A stretch of DNA of 63,435 bases from positions 1 to 63,435 of the forward strand of contig CADEEL010000004.1 in the NCBI GenBank assembly GCA_902826335.1, in the 5' to 3' direction. This document shows, one piece after another, positions 10,243 through 19,455 of the stretch (its first letter is position 1; the number at the start of each line of letters is the position of its first letter). Under the pieces are notes generated by a model that was given only the letters and a program-made list of their open reading frames with translations, made no database searches and was not told the DNA's origin. Made by a program: the position numbers and the translations under genes. This stretch comes from an uncultured Alphaproteobacteria bacterium (GTDB lineage: Bacteria; Pseudomonadota; Alphaproteobacteria; Caulobacterales; Aquidulcibacteraceae).

Positions 10243-11424
10243 ATGCATCTCGGCACACCCCTCTCCCCATCCGCGCTTAAAGTCATGCTCCTCGGCGCCG
10301 GCGAGCTGGGCAAGGAAGTGGTGATCGAACTGCAGCGTCTCGGCGTCGAAACCATTGCGGTGGATCGCTACGCCAACGCCCCGGCCCAGCAGGTCGCGCA
10401 CCGCGCCCATGTCATCGACATGACGGACGCACAGGCGCTGCGCGCGCTGGTGGAAGAAGAGCGGCCCCATCTCATCGTGCCGGAGATCGAGGCCATCGCC
10501 ACGGACGAACTCGTGCGCATCGAGGAAGCGGGCCTGGCGCGCGTCATCCCCACCGCCCGCGCCGCGCACATCACGATGAACCGGGAACGCATCCGCCGCC
10601 TTGCCGCGGAGGAGCTCAACCTCCCCACATCGCCCTACGAATTCGCATCATCGCTGGCGGAGCTGGACAGCGCCGTCACGCGCATCGGGTGCCCGTGTTT
10701 CGTCAAGCCGGTCATGTCATCGTCTGGTAAAGGTCAGAGTCGCCTCAAAAGCGCAGCCGACATCGCGCCAGCCTGGGAGAAGGCGCTCCACGCCGGGCGT
10801 GTGCGCGAAGCGCGCGTCATCGTCGAAGGGCAGGTGGAGTTCGCGTTCGAGATCACGCTGCTTACCGTGCGGGCGGGCAACGAAACACATTTCTGTGCGC
10901 CCATCGGCCATGTGCAGGTGGAGGGCGATTATGTCGAAAGCTGGCAGCCGCAGCCCATGAGTGAAACAGCGCTTCGGCGCGCGCACGAGATCGCCGAGAA
11001 GGTGACGGGCGCGCTCGGCGGCGTCGGCATTTTCGGCGTCGAACTCTTCGTTAAGGGCGATGAGGTGTGGTTTTCCGAAGTTTCGCCACGCCCGCATGAC
11101 ACGGGCCTCGTCACGCTCGTCTCCCAACATCAAAGCGAATTCGCGCTGCATGCGCGCGCAATCTTGGGTCTTCCCGTCGATACGCGCCTCTCAACGCCGG
11201 GCGCGAGCGCTGTGATCTATGGCGGGATCGATGCCAAGGGCATTGTGTTTGAAGACGTCGCCGAGGCGCTCGCCATTCCGGATACGGAGCTTCGCCTGTT
11301 CGGCAAGCCGGAAAGCTTCAAGAAGCGCCGCATGGGCGTGGCCCTCGCGCGCGGCGCGACCATCGAAGAAGCGCGTGCGCGGGCGAAAGAGGCGGCGGGG
11401 CGGGTGAAGCCGGCCCTTCCATGA
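10243..11424 (+). CDS. purT: Formate-dependent GAR transformylase PurT
   Basis: A 393-residue ATP-grasp enzyme, the length typical for PurT. It begins with the PurK/PurT nucleotide-binding motif [12 protein letters not shown] and contains the ATP-grasp segments [14 protein letters not shown] and [10 protein letters not shown]. It makes formylglycinamide ribonucleotide from GAR, formate and ATP in purine synthesis. The start at 10243 lies 8 bp after ilvC. The 3' end overlaps the next gene by 4 bp (ATGA). Confidence 0.95.
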   Translation: MHLGTPLSPSALKVMLLGAGELGKEVVIELQRLGVETIAVDRYANAPAQQVAHRAHVIDMTDAQALRALVEEERPHLIVPEIEAIATDELVRIEEAGLARVIPTARAAHITMNRERIRRLAAEELNLPTSPYEFASSLAELDSAVTRIGCPCFVKPVMSSSGKGQSRLKSAADIAPAWEKALHAGRVREARVIVEGQVEFAFEITLLTVRAGNETHFCAPIGHVQVEGDYVESWQPQPMSETALRRAHEIAEKVTGALGGVGIFGVELFVKGDEVWFSEVSPRPHDTGLVTLVSQHQSEFALHARAILGLPVDTRLSTPGASAVIYGGIDAKGIVFEDVAEALAIPDTELRLFGKPESFKKRRMGVALARGATIEEARARAKEAAGRVKPALP

Positions 11425-11777
11425 AAAAGACTTCTGACGAGGACATCCGCGCCGCGTTCGCGCGGCTGGTGAACATGAGCCCGCGCGAGCTTGAAACGTG
11501 GCTCGAAACGCCGCAATCAAAATCCGTGGGCCAGGATTCCGGCGATGGCGTGTCTGTTGGCGTCAAAGCCGGCCAGCGTACGCTGCAGCTGCTGCGCATT
11601 AAGCGTGCGCCCAACGCTGACGACATCAAGCATATGCGCCGCGTCGTGAGCTTCATTCGCCGCATGCGCACGCAAGGCCCGCTCAAGAATCGCGAGACCT
11701 CGCGCTGGCGCTATGCGTTGATGAATTGGGGCCACGACCCGTTGAAACCGGACGAGGCGGACAGCCCGTGGCGGTGA
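11421..11777 (+). CDS. DUF3140-type small basic protein
   Basis: A 118-residue protein overlapping the purT stop by 4 bp, so probably translationally coupled. It contains the pattern [19 protein letters not shown], then a basic helical region and a C-terminal [13 protein letters not shown], which resemble DUF3140 proteins, sometimes called DNA-binding on weak grounds. The role is unknown. Confidence 0.75.
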   Translation: MKKTSDEDIRAAFARLVNMSPRELETWLETPQSKSVGQDSGDGVSVGVKAGQRTLQLLRIKRAPNADDIKHMRRVVSFIRRMRTQGPLKNRETSRWRYALMNWGHDPLKPDEADSPWR

Positions 11778-11884
11778 GCGGCGCGGTGACGTTGGCGGCC
11801 GCCGCTTCACCAATGGACCATGCGCGACCAAACGGCTGAGCGCGCGCCGCCGATCCGCGCGCGACCAAGTTGCGCCGCTTTGTG

Positions 11885-13234
11885 TCAGCGTGCGCCGCGC
11901 CGCGCCAACTCAAGCGCGCGCTGGAGCGCTTGCGATGATGCGACCTCGATATGAGGCGCGACACCGACCCCTTCAATGCGGCCAACGCGGGCGTCACTGT
12001 AGTCCGCCAGCGGCGTCAAAAGCGAGAAGCCCTCGGGCAACGGCAAGGTATCGGCGTTGAGAAGTTCCCCGGCGGTGCGTTCGCCGACAAGCGTCGCCCG
12101 CTCCGATCCGCCGAGCGCGGCCGCCGCAAGCTCAGCGACGCTTGCCGTTTCATGGTCGATGAGAACGAAGACTCGACCGGAATAAACGTCCGCCCCCGGC
12201 CGCGCCTCCACCCGCAACAGGCCGGATTGGATGAGCGTTTCAAACGCCGCTTGGGGATCGCTGAAATCCGAAGGCGCCGTGGCGAACGCATCGTTTCGCG
12301 TCGGCGCCACGTCGTGCGTGCGCCACCACGCATTAGCCGAGAACCAACCCAAATCCATGGGACCTGAAATGAGCCCTTCGATGAGCGCCTTGGCCGCGAG
12401 CGAGCCGCCTGGCGTTCCCCGCAGATCGACAATAAGGCTCGGCGCGCCGCGTGTTCGAACCATCGCGATTGATTCATTGATGAGTTCAATCGCATTCTGA
12501 CCAAGGAATGTATTGACGCGAAGGATTGCGATGTCGCCGTCAAATCGAAGTTCGGCGGAAGGACGTGCGTCCGCATCCACGCTGGCGGCGATCTCGGCGC
12601 TTGTTTGCCGGGCGAGGCCGAAATGCGAGAATGTGCGATCGGTCCAGCCAAGCTCGGCCGCGAAAAGCAAGTCCACATCGTCACGGGCGCGCGCGGCGAC
12701 TTGCGCCAATCCTTGACGATAGGAACGGAACGCAGGCGATTCGAGCAGATTGGGATTGAACAACATCGCCGGAAGTACCTCGTCCATACCGGAGACCACG
12801 GCGCCGTAATTGCGCAATGGGGCGTCTCCTCCCGCATGGCGTTCGCCGGACAATTCGCCGGCGAGCGGGCCGCTGTCTATGCGCCCGGTGAGGCGATCGT
12901 CGGACCAACGAAACGCAACGGCGCTCGCGCCCATCGGCGTGGAGACGTCGCCAGCATACGCACCGCCTTGCGTGCGTCGAACACGAAACCGCAAAAGCGT
13001 GTCCCCGCGCCAGCTCGCCGCGCGCGGATCGATAATCATTGCCCGCACCTGCGCTGCCGCGCCGCTCGATGAACGGCCTTCCAATACTCCGCGACGTTGA
13101 TCGAATTCGACGATCGCCTCAACGGGGCCGTAGTGCGCCGTTTGCATAGTGATGTGAATAGTCTGATCGCTCAGGGGGTCGCTTGCGCCAAAATTAAGCC
13201 AAGCCAGCGCGGCGACAACAAAAGTTCGTATCAT
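11885..13234 (-). CDS. Secreted S41-family peptidase-like protein
   Basis: A 449-residue protein with a short signal-like N-terminus and a GGAGG ribosome binding site. The N-terminal 145 residues are of unknown fold. The C-terminal half is an S41 (tail-specific/tricorn core) domain: SLIVDLRGTPGG, the nucleophile region DHETASVAELAAAAL with Ser365, and GERTAGELLN. The loop after Ser365 has GERTAG rather than the TFGKG of Ctp proteases, so the IRBP/tricorn-like subgroup is more likely. Substrate unknown. Confidence 0.8.
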   Translation of the reverse strand: MIRTFVVAALAWLNFGASDPLSDQTIHITMQTAHYGPVEAIVEFDQRRGVLEGRSSSGAAAQVRAMIIDPRAASWRGDTLLRFRVRRTQGGAYAGDVSTPMGASAVAFRWSDDRLTGRIDSGPLAGELSGERHAGGDAPLRNYGAVVSGMDEVLPAMLFNPNLLESPAFRSYRQGLAQVAARARDDVDLLFAAELGWTDRTFSHFGLARQTSAEIAASVDADARPSAELRFDGDIAILRVNTFLGQNAIELINESIAMVRTRGAPSLIVDLRGTPGGSLAAKALIEGLISGPMDLGWFSANAWWRTHDVAPTRNDAFATAPSDFSDPQAAFETLIQSGLLRVEARPGADVYSGRVFVLIDHETASVAELAAAALGGSERATLVGERTAGELLNADTLPLPEGFSLLTPLADYSDARVGRIEGVGVAPHIEVASSQALQRALELARRGAR

Positions 13235-13302
13235 GTATTGGGTCCTCCAGAGTCACGGATGCGCGCTGGTTGTGATTGGATGCGTGGACGCGAGGGAATG
13301 CG

Positions 13303-13338
13303 ACGAGTTGCAGTTACCTGGAGGTAACCGCAACTCGT
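13303..13338. repeat. 36-bp inverted repeat between divergent genes
   Basis: ACGAGTTGC-A-GTTACC (13303-13318), loop TGGA, then GGTAAC-C-GCAACTCGT (13323-13338): two matched arms with one mismatch. It lies in the 218-bp gap between the S41 gene (reverse) and the serine hydrolase gene (forward). There is no T-run on either side, so an operator or a regulatory hairpin is more likely than a terminator. Confidence 0.5.
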
Positions 13339-13452
13339 CTCGTCGTCAGTGAAACTTCAAGACTCCATCGCGGGGCGACACAGGAAGCGCCGTGTAATCC
13401 GTCGTAGCGACGGAAAGCGCGGAAACCTGCGTTCAAGGCTCCGGAGGCCTAC

Positions 13453-14445
13453 ATGAACCGACGCATTTTCTTGGCCGGCGCGGCTGCGCTCGCCTACGCG
13501 CCCGCAGCCTTCGCGCAGACGCGCGACTATGGCGCCGCCGCCCGCTATTCGGCCGAACGGCGCGGCGTTTCGCTGCTGATCATGCACGCCGGCCGCATCC
13601 TCTTCGAGGATTACCCCAATGAAGGCGCGCCCGGCGCGGCCTGGGAGCTGGCCAGCGGCACGAAAAGCTTCTGCGGAATTATCGCCGCGGCGGCGGTGCG
13701 CGATGGGTTGCTCACGCTCGATGACCGCGCGGCGGATACATTGCCGGAATGGCGCGCCGATCCGCGCAAGCGCCGCATTACGATCCGCCAATTGCTCTCC
13801 TTGTGCAGCGGGATTGATGCCGGGCGTTTGCTGCGCCTACCCACCTACGCGGATGCGGTCGCGGCGGACGCAGCGGGCGAGCCGGGCGCCGCGTTCGCTT
13901 ATGGGCCCAATCCGTTCCAGATTTTCGGTGAGATCATGCGGCGCAAGCTGACGCGGGACGCCGATCCGCTCGCATATCTGCAACGGCGTGTGTTCGATGC
14001 GCTCGATATCCGCCCTCAACGCTGGCGGCGCGGCGCCGATAACATGCCGCACTTGCCATCTGGCGCGGCATTGACGGCGCGTGAATGGGCCGCGTTCGGA
14101 CGGTTTGTCGAGACAGGCGGGCAGGGCGTGCTCGATGGCGCCGCGCTCGCCGCGAATTTCGCCGTCAGCCCCGCCAATCCCGGCTATGGCATGAGCTGGT
14201 GGCTCTTGCGCCCCGGCCTCATCCCGCCGCGCCCCGGCGCCGGCGTTGTGGTGGACAATGAGGGCTTCGCGCGGCTCGGCGATGTGCGCATGGCGGCCGG
14301 CGCGGGCGATCAGCGGCTTTATCTTCTTCCCCAGCGCGGCCTGGTGATCGCGCGCCAGGCGCGGCTCGATCTGCGCGTGCTGATGGGGCGTGACGGCGCT
14401 CCACGTTTTTCTGACGCGGAATTCTTGCGGCTCATCCTGGGCTGA
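13453..14445 (+). CDS. Secreted serine hydrolase (class C beta-lactamase fold)
   Basis: A 330-residue protein with a Tat/Sec-type signal (MNRRIFLAGAAALAYAPAAFAQ). The SxxK motif is Ser68-Gly-Thr-Lys71 and a YGPN motif at about Tyr150 fits the second catalytic element; the fold extends to WWLLRPG and QRLYLLPQRG. Members include beta-lactamases, esterases and D-amino peptidases; the substrate cannot be read. A close paralogue at 40224-41207 has lost these catalytic residues. Confidence 0.85.
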   Translation: MNRRIFLAGAAALAYAPAAFAQTRDYGAAARYSAERRGVSLLIMHAGRILFEDYPNEGAPGAAWELASGTKSFCGIIAAAAVRDGLLTLDDRAADTLPEWRADPRKRRITIRQLLSLCSGIDAGRLLRLPTYADAVAADAAGEPGAAFAYGPNPFQIFGEIMRRKLTRDADPLAYLQRRVFDALDIRPQRWRRGADNMPHLPSGAALTAREWAAFGRFVETGGQGVLDGAALAANFAVSPANPGYGMSWWLLRPGLIPPRPGAGVVVDNEGFARLGDVRMAAGAGDQRLYLLPQRGLVIARQARLDLRVLMGRDGAPRFSDAEFLRLILG

Positions 14446-14487
14446 TCTCGACTTACGTCTTATGTCCGGTTGGCGCTTGTGACGCCT

Positions 14488-14637
14488 CTCCCTTCGACAA
14501 GCTCAGGGAGACGTGGTTGTGTATAGCGTCCCCTAGACTAAAACGGCGCGTCGTCGTCTAACGCCACGTCGCCCTGAGCGTATCGAAGGGGCGGAAGGTA
14601 AAAGACGCCGTCACCCTGAGCTTGTCGAAGGGTGACG
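14488..14637. repeat. Three CTTCGACAAGCTCAG-family palindromic repeats
   Basis: Three units: 14488-14516 (CTCCCTTCGACAAGCTCAGGGAG core), 14564-14594 (inverted and diverged, CCCTGAGCGTATCGAAGGGG), and 14609-14637 (inverted, CGTCACCC to GGGTGACG arms around TGAGCTTGTCGAA). Each can form a hairpin. Related units occur at 18440-18527 and 56720-56801. They resemble REP-like extragenic palindromes. Confidence 0.85.
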
Positions 14638-14657
14638 TGCTGGCGAGGTTTATTCGA

Positions 14658-15620
14658 ATGATGAGCGCGCAAACACCACTCGGTTCCGGCTTTGGCTTGC
14701 GTACCAGCGCGGCGGATGTGCTGGCTGGGCTCGATCTCACAGGAAAGGTCGCCATCGTCACCGGCGGCTATTCGGGCCTAGGGCTTGAGACCACGCGCGC
14801 CTTGGCTGAAGCGGGCGCGACGGTGATCGTGCCGGCGCGCACGCCGGAAAAGGCCAAGGCCGCGCTCGCCGGCATCGCCAATGTGGAGCAGGCCGCGCTC
14901 GATCTCGCCGATCCCACCAGCATCGATGCGTTCGCCGAAAGTTTCCTCGCGAGGAAACGCCCGCTGCACATTCTGATCAATAACGCCGCCATCATGGCCT
15001 CGCCCCTGATGCGCGATGCGCGTGGCTATGAGGCGCAATTCGCCACCAATCATCTCGGCCATTTTCATCTGACGGCGCGACTCTGGCCCGCGCTCAAGGC
15101 CGCGAACGGCGCGCGTGTTGTGTCGCTCTCCTCCATCGGGCATCGCCGGTCCCCCGTGAATCTGGACGATCCCAGCTTCGAGACGGGCGCTTATGACAAA
15201 TGGGAATCCTATGGCCGCGCCAAGAGCGCCAATGCGCTGTTCGCCGTCGGCCTCGATCAGCGCGGGCAAGCGCATGGCGTGCGCGCCTTCGCCGTCCATC
15301 CCGGCGGCATCATGACGGACCTGCAGCGTTTCATGCCGGAAGAGGAAAAGCGCGCCTTCGGCTGGATCGATGAAGAAGGCCGCGTCAATGAGCGCTTCAA
15401 AACGCCGGCCCAAGGCGCCGCCACCAGCGTGTGGTGCGCCACGAGCCCGCAACTCGCCGGCATCGGCGGGGTCTATTGCGAGGATTGCGACGTGGCCGAA
15501 GCCGTGCCGGCCGACGCGCAAACCTGGAATGGCGTACGCCCCTGGGCGATTGATCCGGATACGGCCGATCGGCTCTGGGCGCTGAGTGAGCGGATGACGG
15601 GCGTTGCGTTTGGGATTTAG
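14658..15620 (+). CDS. Short-chain dehydrogenase/reductase
   Basis: About 320 residues, at the long end for SDRs. Cofactor motif TGGYSGLG, structural NNAAIM, and active site SLSSIGHRR with YGRAKSANALF (Tyr-x3-Lys) are all present, resembling the retinol dehydrogenase/protochlorophyllide reductase-like subgroup. I take ATG 14658 (GAGG upstream); the longer frame begins inside the repeat at 14609-14637. NADP(H) or NAD(H) is the likely cofactor; the substrate is unknown. Confidence 0.88.
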   Translation: MMSAQTPLGSGFGLRTSAADVLAGLDLTGKVAIVTGGYSGLGLETTRALAEAGATVIVPARTPEKAKAALAGIANVEQAALDLADPTSIDAFAESFLARKRPLHILINNAAIMASPLMRDARGYEAQFATNHLGHFHLTARLWPALKAANGARVVSLSSIGHRRSPVNLDDPSFETGAYDKWESYGRAKSANALFAVGLDQRGQAHGVRAFAVHPGGIMTDLQRFMPEEEKRAFGWIDEEGRVNERFKTPAQGAATSVWCATSPQLAGIGGVYCEDCDVAEAVPADAQTWNGVRPWAIDPDTADRLWALSERMTGVAFGI

Positions 15621-15784
15621 CGAGTTACGGTTATTCGCCGAAGACGGACAAATGTCGGGTTGGTTTCCAAGCACTTCGCGGTCGCATTAACCGACGTTGT
15701 CGCGCTTCTACGCAATCAGCCCTTCTGCGGAGCGTTGTCGTGGTAGAGTAACTGCGAGGCTCGACATAGCAGGGTGCGCGCGCT

Positions 15785-16810
15785 GTGAGCGACAGGTACG
15801 AATACAGCAGCGAAGAGGAAGTGCGGGATACAACAGCCCAGCGCCCGCATGTCGTCATTCTCGGTGCCGGCGCTACCCTTGCCTCTTTCCCAGAAGGCGA
15901 CCGCAACGGAGCCAAGCTGCCGCTCATGAACAATCTGATCGAGGTTGTAGGACTCAGCCCAATTCTCCGCCGGTATGGAATATCCGCGCCGCCGGGCGCC
16001 AATTTCGAGGACATCTACTCAGAGCTGTATCAGCTTGGCGCCGATGCGAAGGTCCTGCGCGAGATCGAGGCGCAGATCGAGGGGTATTTCTCCGCCCTGC
16101 AGCTGCCGGATCACGCGACCATCTATGACAAGCTCGTGCTCTCGCTGCGGGAAAAGGATCTTATCGCGACGTTCAACTGGGACCCGTTTCTTTATCAGGC
16201 GTGCTACCGCAACCGACAGGTCGCCCGCCTGCCGCATGTCGTCTATCTCCACGGCAGTGTGGCGATAGGGTATTGCATGGAGCACCGAAAGAAAGGTTCG
16301 CGCCTTGGCCAGTGCTCCGTCTGCCACGAGCCGCTCACGCGAAGCCGCCTCCTCTATCCGATCGCCGATAAAAACTACACTTCTGATCCGTTCATCAGCG
16401 CCGAGTGGTCAGGTCTCAAGGCGTATCTGCGGGATGCGTTTGTGCTGACCTTCTTTGGCTACGGTGCACCGACCTCCGACGCGGCCGCCATCGCCCTCAT
16501 GAAAGGGGCATGGGGCGATGTTGAGCAGCGCGAACTCGAACAAACGGAAATCGTGGACATAAAGGAGGAAGATGAACTGACGAAAAGCTGGGAGCCGTTC
16601 ATACACACGCACCATTACGACATCGCGCGGAGCTTCGATGAATCGTGGCTCGGCAAACATCCGCGCAGGACGATCGAGGCGGCATGCCAGCAAATCCTGG
16701 AAGCCAAGTTCATCGACGAGAATCCTGCGCCGCAGGGATTAGCCCTGCTGGACCTGCAAAAGTGGTATCAGGAACTGGCCGCGTTCGAGGACCAGCCTGA
16801 AGCGGGCTAG
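15785..16810 (+). CDS. SIR2-like (sirtuin-fold) protein, stand-alone
   Basis: A 341-residue protein starting with GTG. Sirtuin-fold signatures are VVILGAGATLASF (residues 24-36, nucleotide loop), ATFNWDPFL with Asn131, and VVYLHGS with His156. A Cys164/His167...Cys177-x2-Cys180-His181 cluster inside the fold may bind zinc. GYGAPTSDAAAIALM follows. Family knowledge: bacterial SIR2-like domains can hydrolyse NAD and several serve in antiphage defence, but they usually need partners; none is obvious here. Activity is inference. Confidence 0.78.
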   Translation: MSDRYEYSSEEEVRDTTAQRPHVVILGAGATLASFPEGDRNGAKLPLMNNLIEVVGLSPILRRYGISAPPGANFEDIYSELYQLGADAKVLREIEAQIEGYFSALQLPDHATIYDKLVLSLREKDLIATFNWDPFLYQACYRNRQVARLPHVVYLHGSVAIGYCMEHRKKGSRLGQCSVCHEPLTRSRLLYPIADKNYTSDPFISAEWSGLKAYLRDAFVLTFFGYGAPTSDAAAIALMKGAWGDVEQRELEQTEIVDIKEEDELTKSWEPFIHTHHYDIARSFDESWLGKHPRRTIEAACQQILEAKFIDENPAPQGLALLDLQKWYQELAAFEDQPEAG

Positions 16811-16957
16811 TCTTTTTTCTGTGCGCGCAGCTCAGGAGCGCCTCTCCTCCAGGTGCGCGTCGCATGCCTCACATAGTATTCATGGAGTTATGTCTGTCTC
16901 ATCGGTGAAGTAGCCGCCGTTGGCAATTGTCTGCATTGGGCCAAGCCAACCCCTCCC

Positions 16958-17908
16958 TCACACCAACCTTATCTCCCGCAACCGCTCCATCAAATAATCC
17001 TGCGCCGTGATCGGCGCGGGATAGCGGTTGGGATTGTCGCGCGTTACGCACGAAGGCAGCGTCTCGATGAGATAATCCGGCGCGAAGTGCAGAAAGAACG
17101 GGATCGAATACCGAGAGAGATGCGCGCGCGCCGGCGCCGGGTTGACAACGCGATGCGTCGTTGAAGGCAGCACATGATTGGTCAGGCGCTGCAGCATATC
17201 CCCGATATTGATCACCAGCGCGCCCTCTGGGGGCGCCACATCAAGCCAGCGCCCATCGCGGGTCAGCAATTGCAGGCCCGCTTCCTCCGCGCCCAAGAGC
17301 AGCGTGATGACGTTGATATCTTCATGCGCTTCGGCCCGCACGCCCGCAGCGCCCTGCGGCGTTGGGGGATAATGCAACAGCCGCAGAACGGAATTGCCGT
17401 CGCGCACCGCATCCGCGAAAAAGCCTGGCGCCAAGCCAAGATAAAGGGCGATGGCTTGAAGAAGCTCGCCGCCCAGTACGTCGAACGTCTCAAATAATCC
17501 AAGCACGGCGGAACGGAAATCGGCGATCTCCGCGGGCCAGAGATTGTCCGGCATCGCCGCGCGGGCGGGATGATCGGGGGCGAGCTCACGCCCCACGTGC
17601 CAAAACTCTTTCAAGTCGACGGCCGCCGCGCCTTTCGCCGCCTCGGTCCCGAACGGCACATAGCCGCGCTGCCCCGCGCCGCCGGTGATGTGATAGGCGC
17701 GCTTGGCGGCGTCCGGCAGCGCGAAGAAGGCCTTCGTCGCCGCCAATGCGCGGGCGATGCACGCCGGATCGAGCCCGTGGTCGGAGACGACGGCGAAACC
17801 GAAGCGCGTAAAACTTTCGCCGAGCGCTTGCGCGAACGCGGCCCGATCCGCGCGCCAGCCGGCCATGGATACAGGCGCGAGGGCGGGCGTGGACTGGGCG
17901 TCTGGCAT
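16958..17908 (-). CDS. 2-oxoglutarate/Fe(II) oxygenase, isopenicillin N synthase family
   Basis: A 316-residue protein with the N-terminal DIOX_N region (GFAVVSDHGLD, FFALPDAAKRAYH) and the C-terminal oxygenase domain. The iron ligands are visible: His and Asp in AHEDINVITLLL and the distal His in STTHRVVNP, followed by SRYSIPFFLH, where the Arg would bind 2-oxoglutarate. The substrate is unknown. It is divergent from the GIY-YIG gene. Confidence 0.9.
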   Translation of the reverse strand: MPDAQSTPALAPVSMAGWRADRAAFAQALGESFTRFGFAVVSDHGLDPACIARALAATKAFFALPDAAKRAYHITGGAGQRGYVPFGTEAAKGAAAVDLKEFWHVGRELAPDHPARAAMPDNLWPAEIADFRSAVLGLFETFDVLGGELLQAIALYLGLAPGFFADAVRDGNSVLRLLHYPPTPQGAAGVRAEAHEDINVITLLLGAEEAGLQLLTRDGRWLDVAPPEGALVINIGDMLQRLTNHVLPSTTHRVVNPAPARAHLSRYSIPFFLHFAPDYLIETLPSCVTRDNPNRYPAPITAQDYLMERLREIRLV

Positions 17909-18005
17909 GACGGGCCTGCTTGGCTTGGTTCGCGACTCCGCTCAAGGCGGTCAACGGCCGGCCCTATGTCGCGTGCGGCCCAGCTTCCAGATCAGGAGCG
18001 AACCC

Positions 18006-18413
18006 ATGTTTCTATTCGGCTGGCAATCCTGGAAGGGCGAAAGCGGGCGCACCTATCGCTTCAAGATCACGCTGACCAAGAAGGGCCTGCCGCGCAATGA
18101 AGAGGGCGGCATTTACATGTTCGTGCGCCGCCGCTTCGTGTTTTTCCTTGAGCCGCTCTATGTCGGCAAGGCGGTCAACACGCGCCAGCGCCTGTTGGGG
18201 CACGAGAAATGGGGCCGCGCCTATTGGTATTATGGCGCGACGGAGCGGCACTTCCACGGCCCGATCCTCGATGAATTCGAGCGCCGCCGCATCGAGGAGG
18301 ACCTCATCCACGCCCTCAAGCCGCCGATGAATGACGTTGAAATCCCCGAGCCGGGCAAACCTCACAAGCATGTCGAACGGCCGCGCGCGGCCGCGCCAGC
18401 GCAGGCGGCTTAA
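18006..18413 (+). CDS. GIY-YIG domain protein
   Basis: A 135-residue protein. GGIYMFV (residues 34-40) and PLYVGKAVNTRQRLLGH (50-66) are the GIY-YIG core; IEEDLIHALKPPMND supplies the acidic residue and the Asn of the fold. A basic Pro/Ala-rich tail follows. CAGGAG precedes the ATG. Family members are nucleases (UvrC, homing enzymes), but many small single-domain ones have no assigned role. Confidence 0.85.
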   Translation: MFLFGWQSWKGESGRTYRFKITLTKKGLPRNEEGGIYMFVRRRFVFFLEPLYVGKAVNTRQRLLGHEKWGRAYWYYGATERHFHGPILDEFERRRIEEDLIHALKPPMNDVEIPEPGKPHKHVERPRAAAPAQAA

Positions 18414-18439
18414 GCTACGCCTTTTTCGCACGCCCCCTC

Positions 18440-18527
18440 CGCGCTTCGACAAGCTCAGCGCGACGTGGAGATTTGTGGCCAGGCAGGCAATTCGTCCACG
18501 TCGCGCGGAGCCTGACGAAGCGCGGGG
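18440..18527. repeat. Inverted pair of CTTCGACAAGCTCAG repeats
   Basis: Unit 1, 18440-18468, holds CGCGCTTCGACAAGCTCAGC; unit 2, 18496-18524, is its inverted and diverged copy (CCACGTCGCGCGGAGCCTGA then CGAAGCGCG). The pair could fold into one long hairpin with a loop of about 27 nt. It lies between the GIY-YIG and VTT genes. Confidence 0.8.
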
Positions 18528-18602
18528 CCAATATGCCCTGATGGCGTTCCGGGCCTCCCCATCGTCCGCGTCTGGGGCTAGGAACGGGGCGCGGGAGACA
18601 CA

Positions 18603-19349
18603 ATGACCGAGCCGGCGCACACGCCGAGGCCGCGCGGATGGGCGGCCTTGGCCGATTTCGTCAACAACATGGATGCGCGCGCCTGGCGGGTGCTCTTTGT
18701 GACGCTCGCCATGTTTGTGGTGGTCGCCGCCATGTTGGTCGTCGGGCGGCTCTTCTTCGGCGAGGAGGTGGAGCGCTTCGTGCGCGCCTGGCTGGGCGGC
18801 GCCGAGCGCGCGCATTGGGGCCTGCCGGCGGCCATCCTCATCTTCACCATCGCGGCGTTCATCGGCGCGCCGCAATTCGTGCTGATCGCGGCCTGCGTGG
18901 TCGCGTTCGGGCCGGAGACCGGCTTCTGGTATGCCTGGATCGCCACCATCGTCTCGGGGCTCGTCACCTATTATGTCGGCAAGTTCGGCGGCGCGGGCGT
19001 CCTGAAGCGCTATGCCGGGGCCACGGGTGGGCGCTTCACGCGCTTCATGGGCCGGAACGGCTTTTGGGCCAGTTTCATCATCCGCTTCGTGCCGTCGGCG
19101 CCCTTTATCGTGGTCAATATGACAATGGGCGCGGCTGGCGTCGGCGTAGCGCCGTTCTTGTTTGGTTTGGCGCTCGGCGTACTGCCCAAGACGGCGATCG
19201 TGGCGTTCGGGGGCGATGTGATCCTGGACGCCATCGAGGGCCGCCCGGGCGAGGCGGCGCTGGCGGCGTTGGCCGCGATCGCGATCTGGATCGTGACGGT
19301 GGTGATCGTCCGCGCCTGGGTGCGTAAGAACGGGCCAAACGCGCAATAA
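18603..19349 (+). CDS. VTT (TVP38/TMEM64, DedA-like) membrane protein
   Basis: A 248-residue integral membrane protein with about six hydrophobic segments. The VTT/SNARE-associated signature is visible: FIGAPQFVLIAACVVAFGPETGFWYAW, then GRFTRFMGRNGFWASFIIRFVPSAPFIVVN. Family members include lipid scramblases and transporters of the inner membrane. The substrate is unknown. It is followed by the leuA leader. Confidence 0.87.
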   Translation: MTEPAHTPRPRGWAALADFVNNMDARAWRVLFVTLAMFVVVAAMLVVGRLFFGEEVERFVRAWLGGAERAHWGLPAAILIFTIAAFIGAPQFVLIAACVVAFGPETGFWYAWIATIVSGLVTYYVGKFGGAGVLKRYAGATGGRFTRFMGRNGFWASFIIRFVPSAPFIVVNMTMGAAGVGVAPFLFGLALGVLPKTAIVAFGGDVILDAIEGRPGEAALAALAAIAIWIVTVVIVRAWVRKNGPNAQ

Positions 19350-19351
19350 AC

Positions 19352-19380
19352 TTGCGCCGGATCAGGCTTCACACTAATAA
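19352..19380 (+). promoter_or_regulatory. Predicted promoter of leuA
   Basis: TTGCGC (19352-19357), a 17-bp spacer and TAATAA (19375-19380). The expected transcription start is at or next to 19387, the A of the leader-peptide ATG, so the leader peptide would be translated from a leaderless transcript. Confidence 0.5.
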
Positions 19381-19386
19381 CACGGC

Positions 19387-19455
19387 ATGAACGTTCGTGT
19401 CTTGGCGTTATTCCGCGAAAACCTGCGCGGTCTTAGCGGCCCCCGGGCGCGCTGA
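19387..19455 (+). CDS. leuA leader peptide (22 residues)
   Basis: An ATG to TGA frame encoding MNVRVLALFRENLRGL then SGPRAR, with four leucines and two valines. It starts 6 nt after the predicted -10 box, with no room for a ribosome binding site, and ends inside a set of hairpins that precede leuA. Composition and position fit a leucine-sensing leader peptide; translation is inferred. Confidence 0.6.
   Translation: MNVRVLALFRENLRGLSGPRAR

Noticed and set aside
18012..19346. 444-codon reverse-strand frame
   Set aside because: It lies opposite two well-supported genes and is Arg/His/Asp-rich, as expected of an antisense frame in high-GC DNA.
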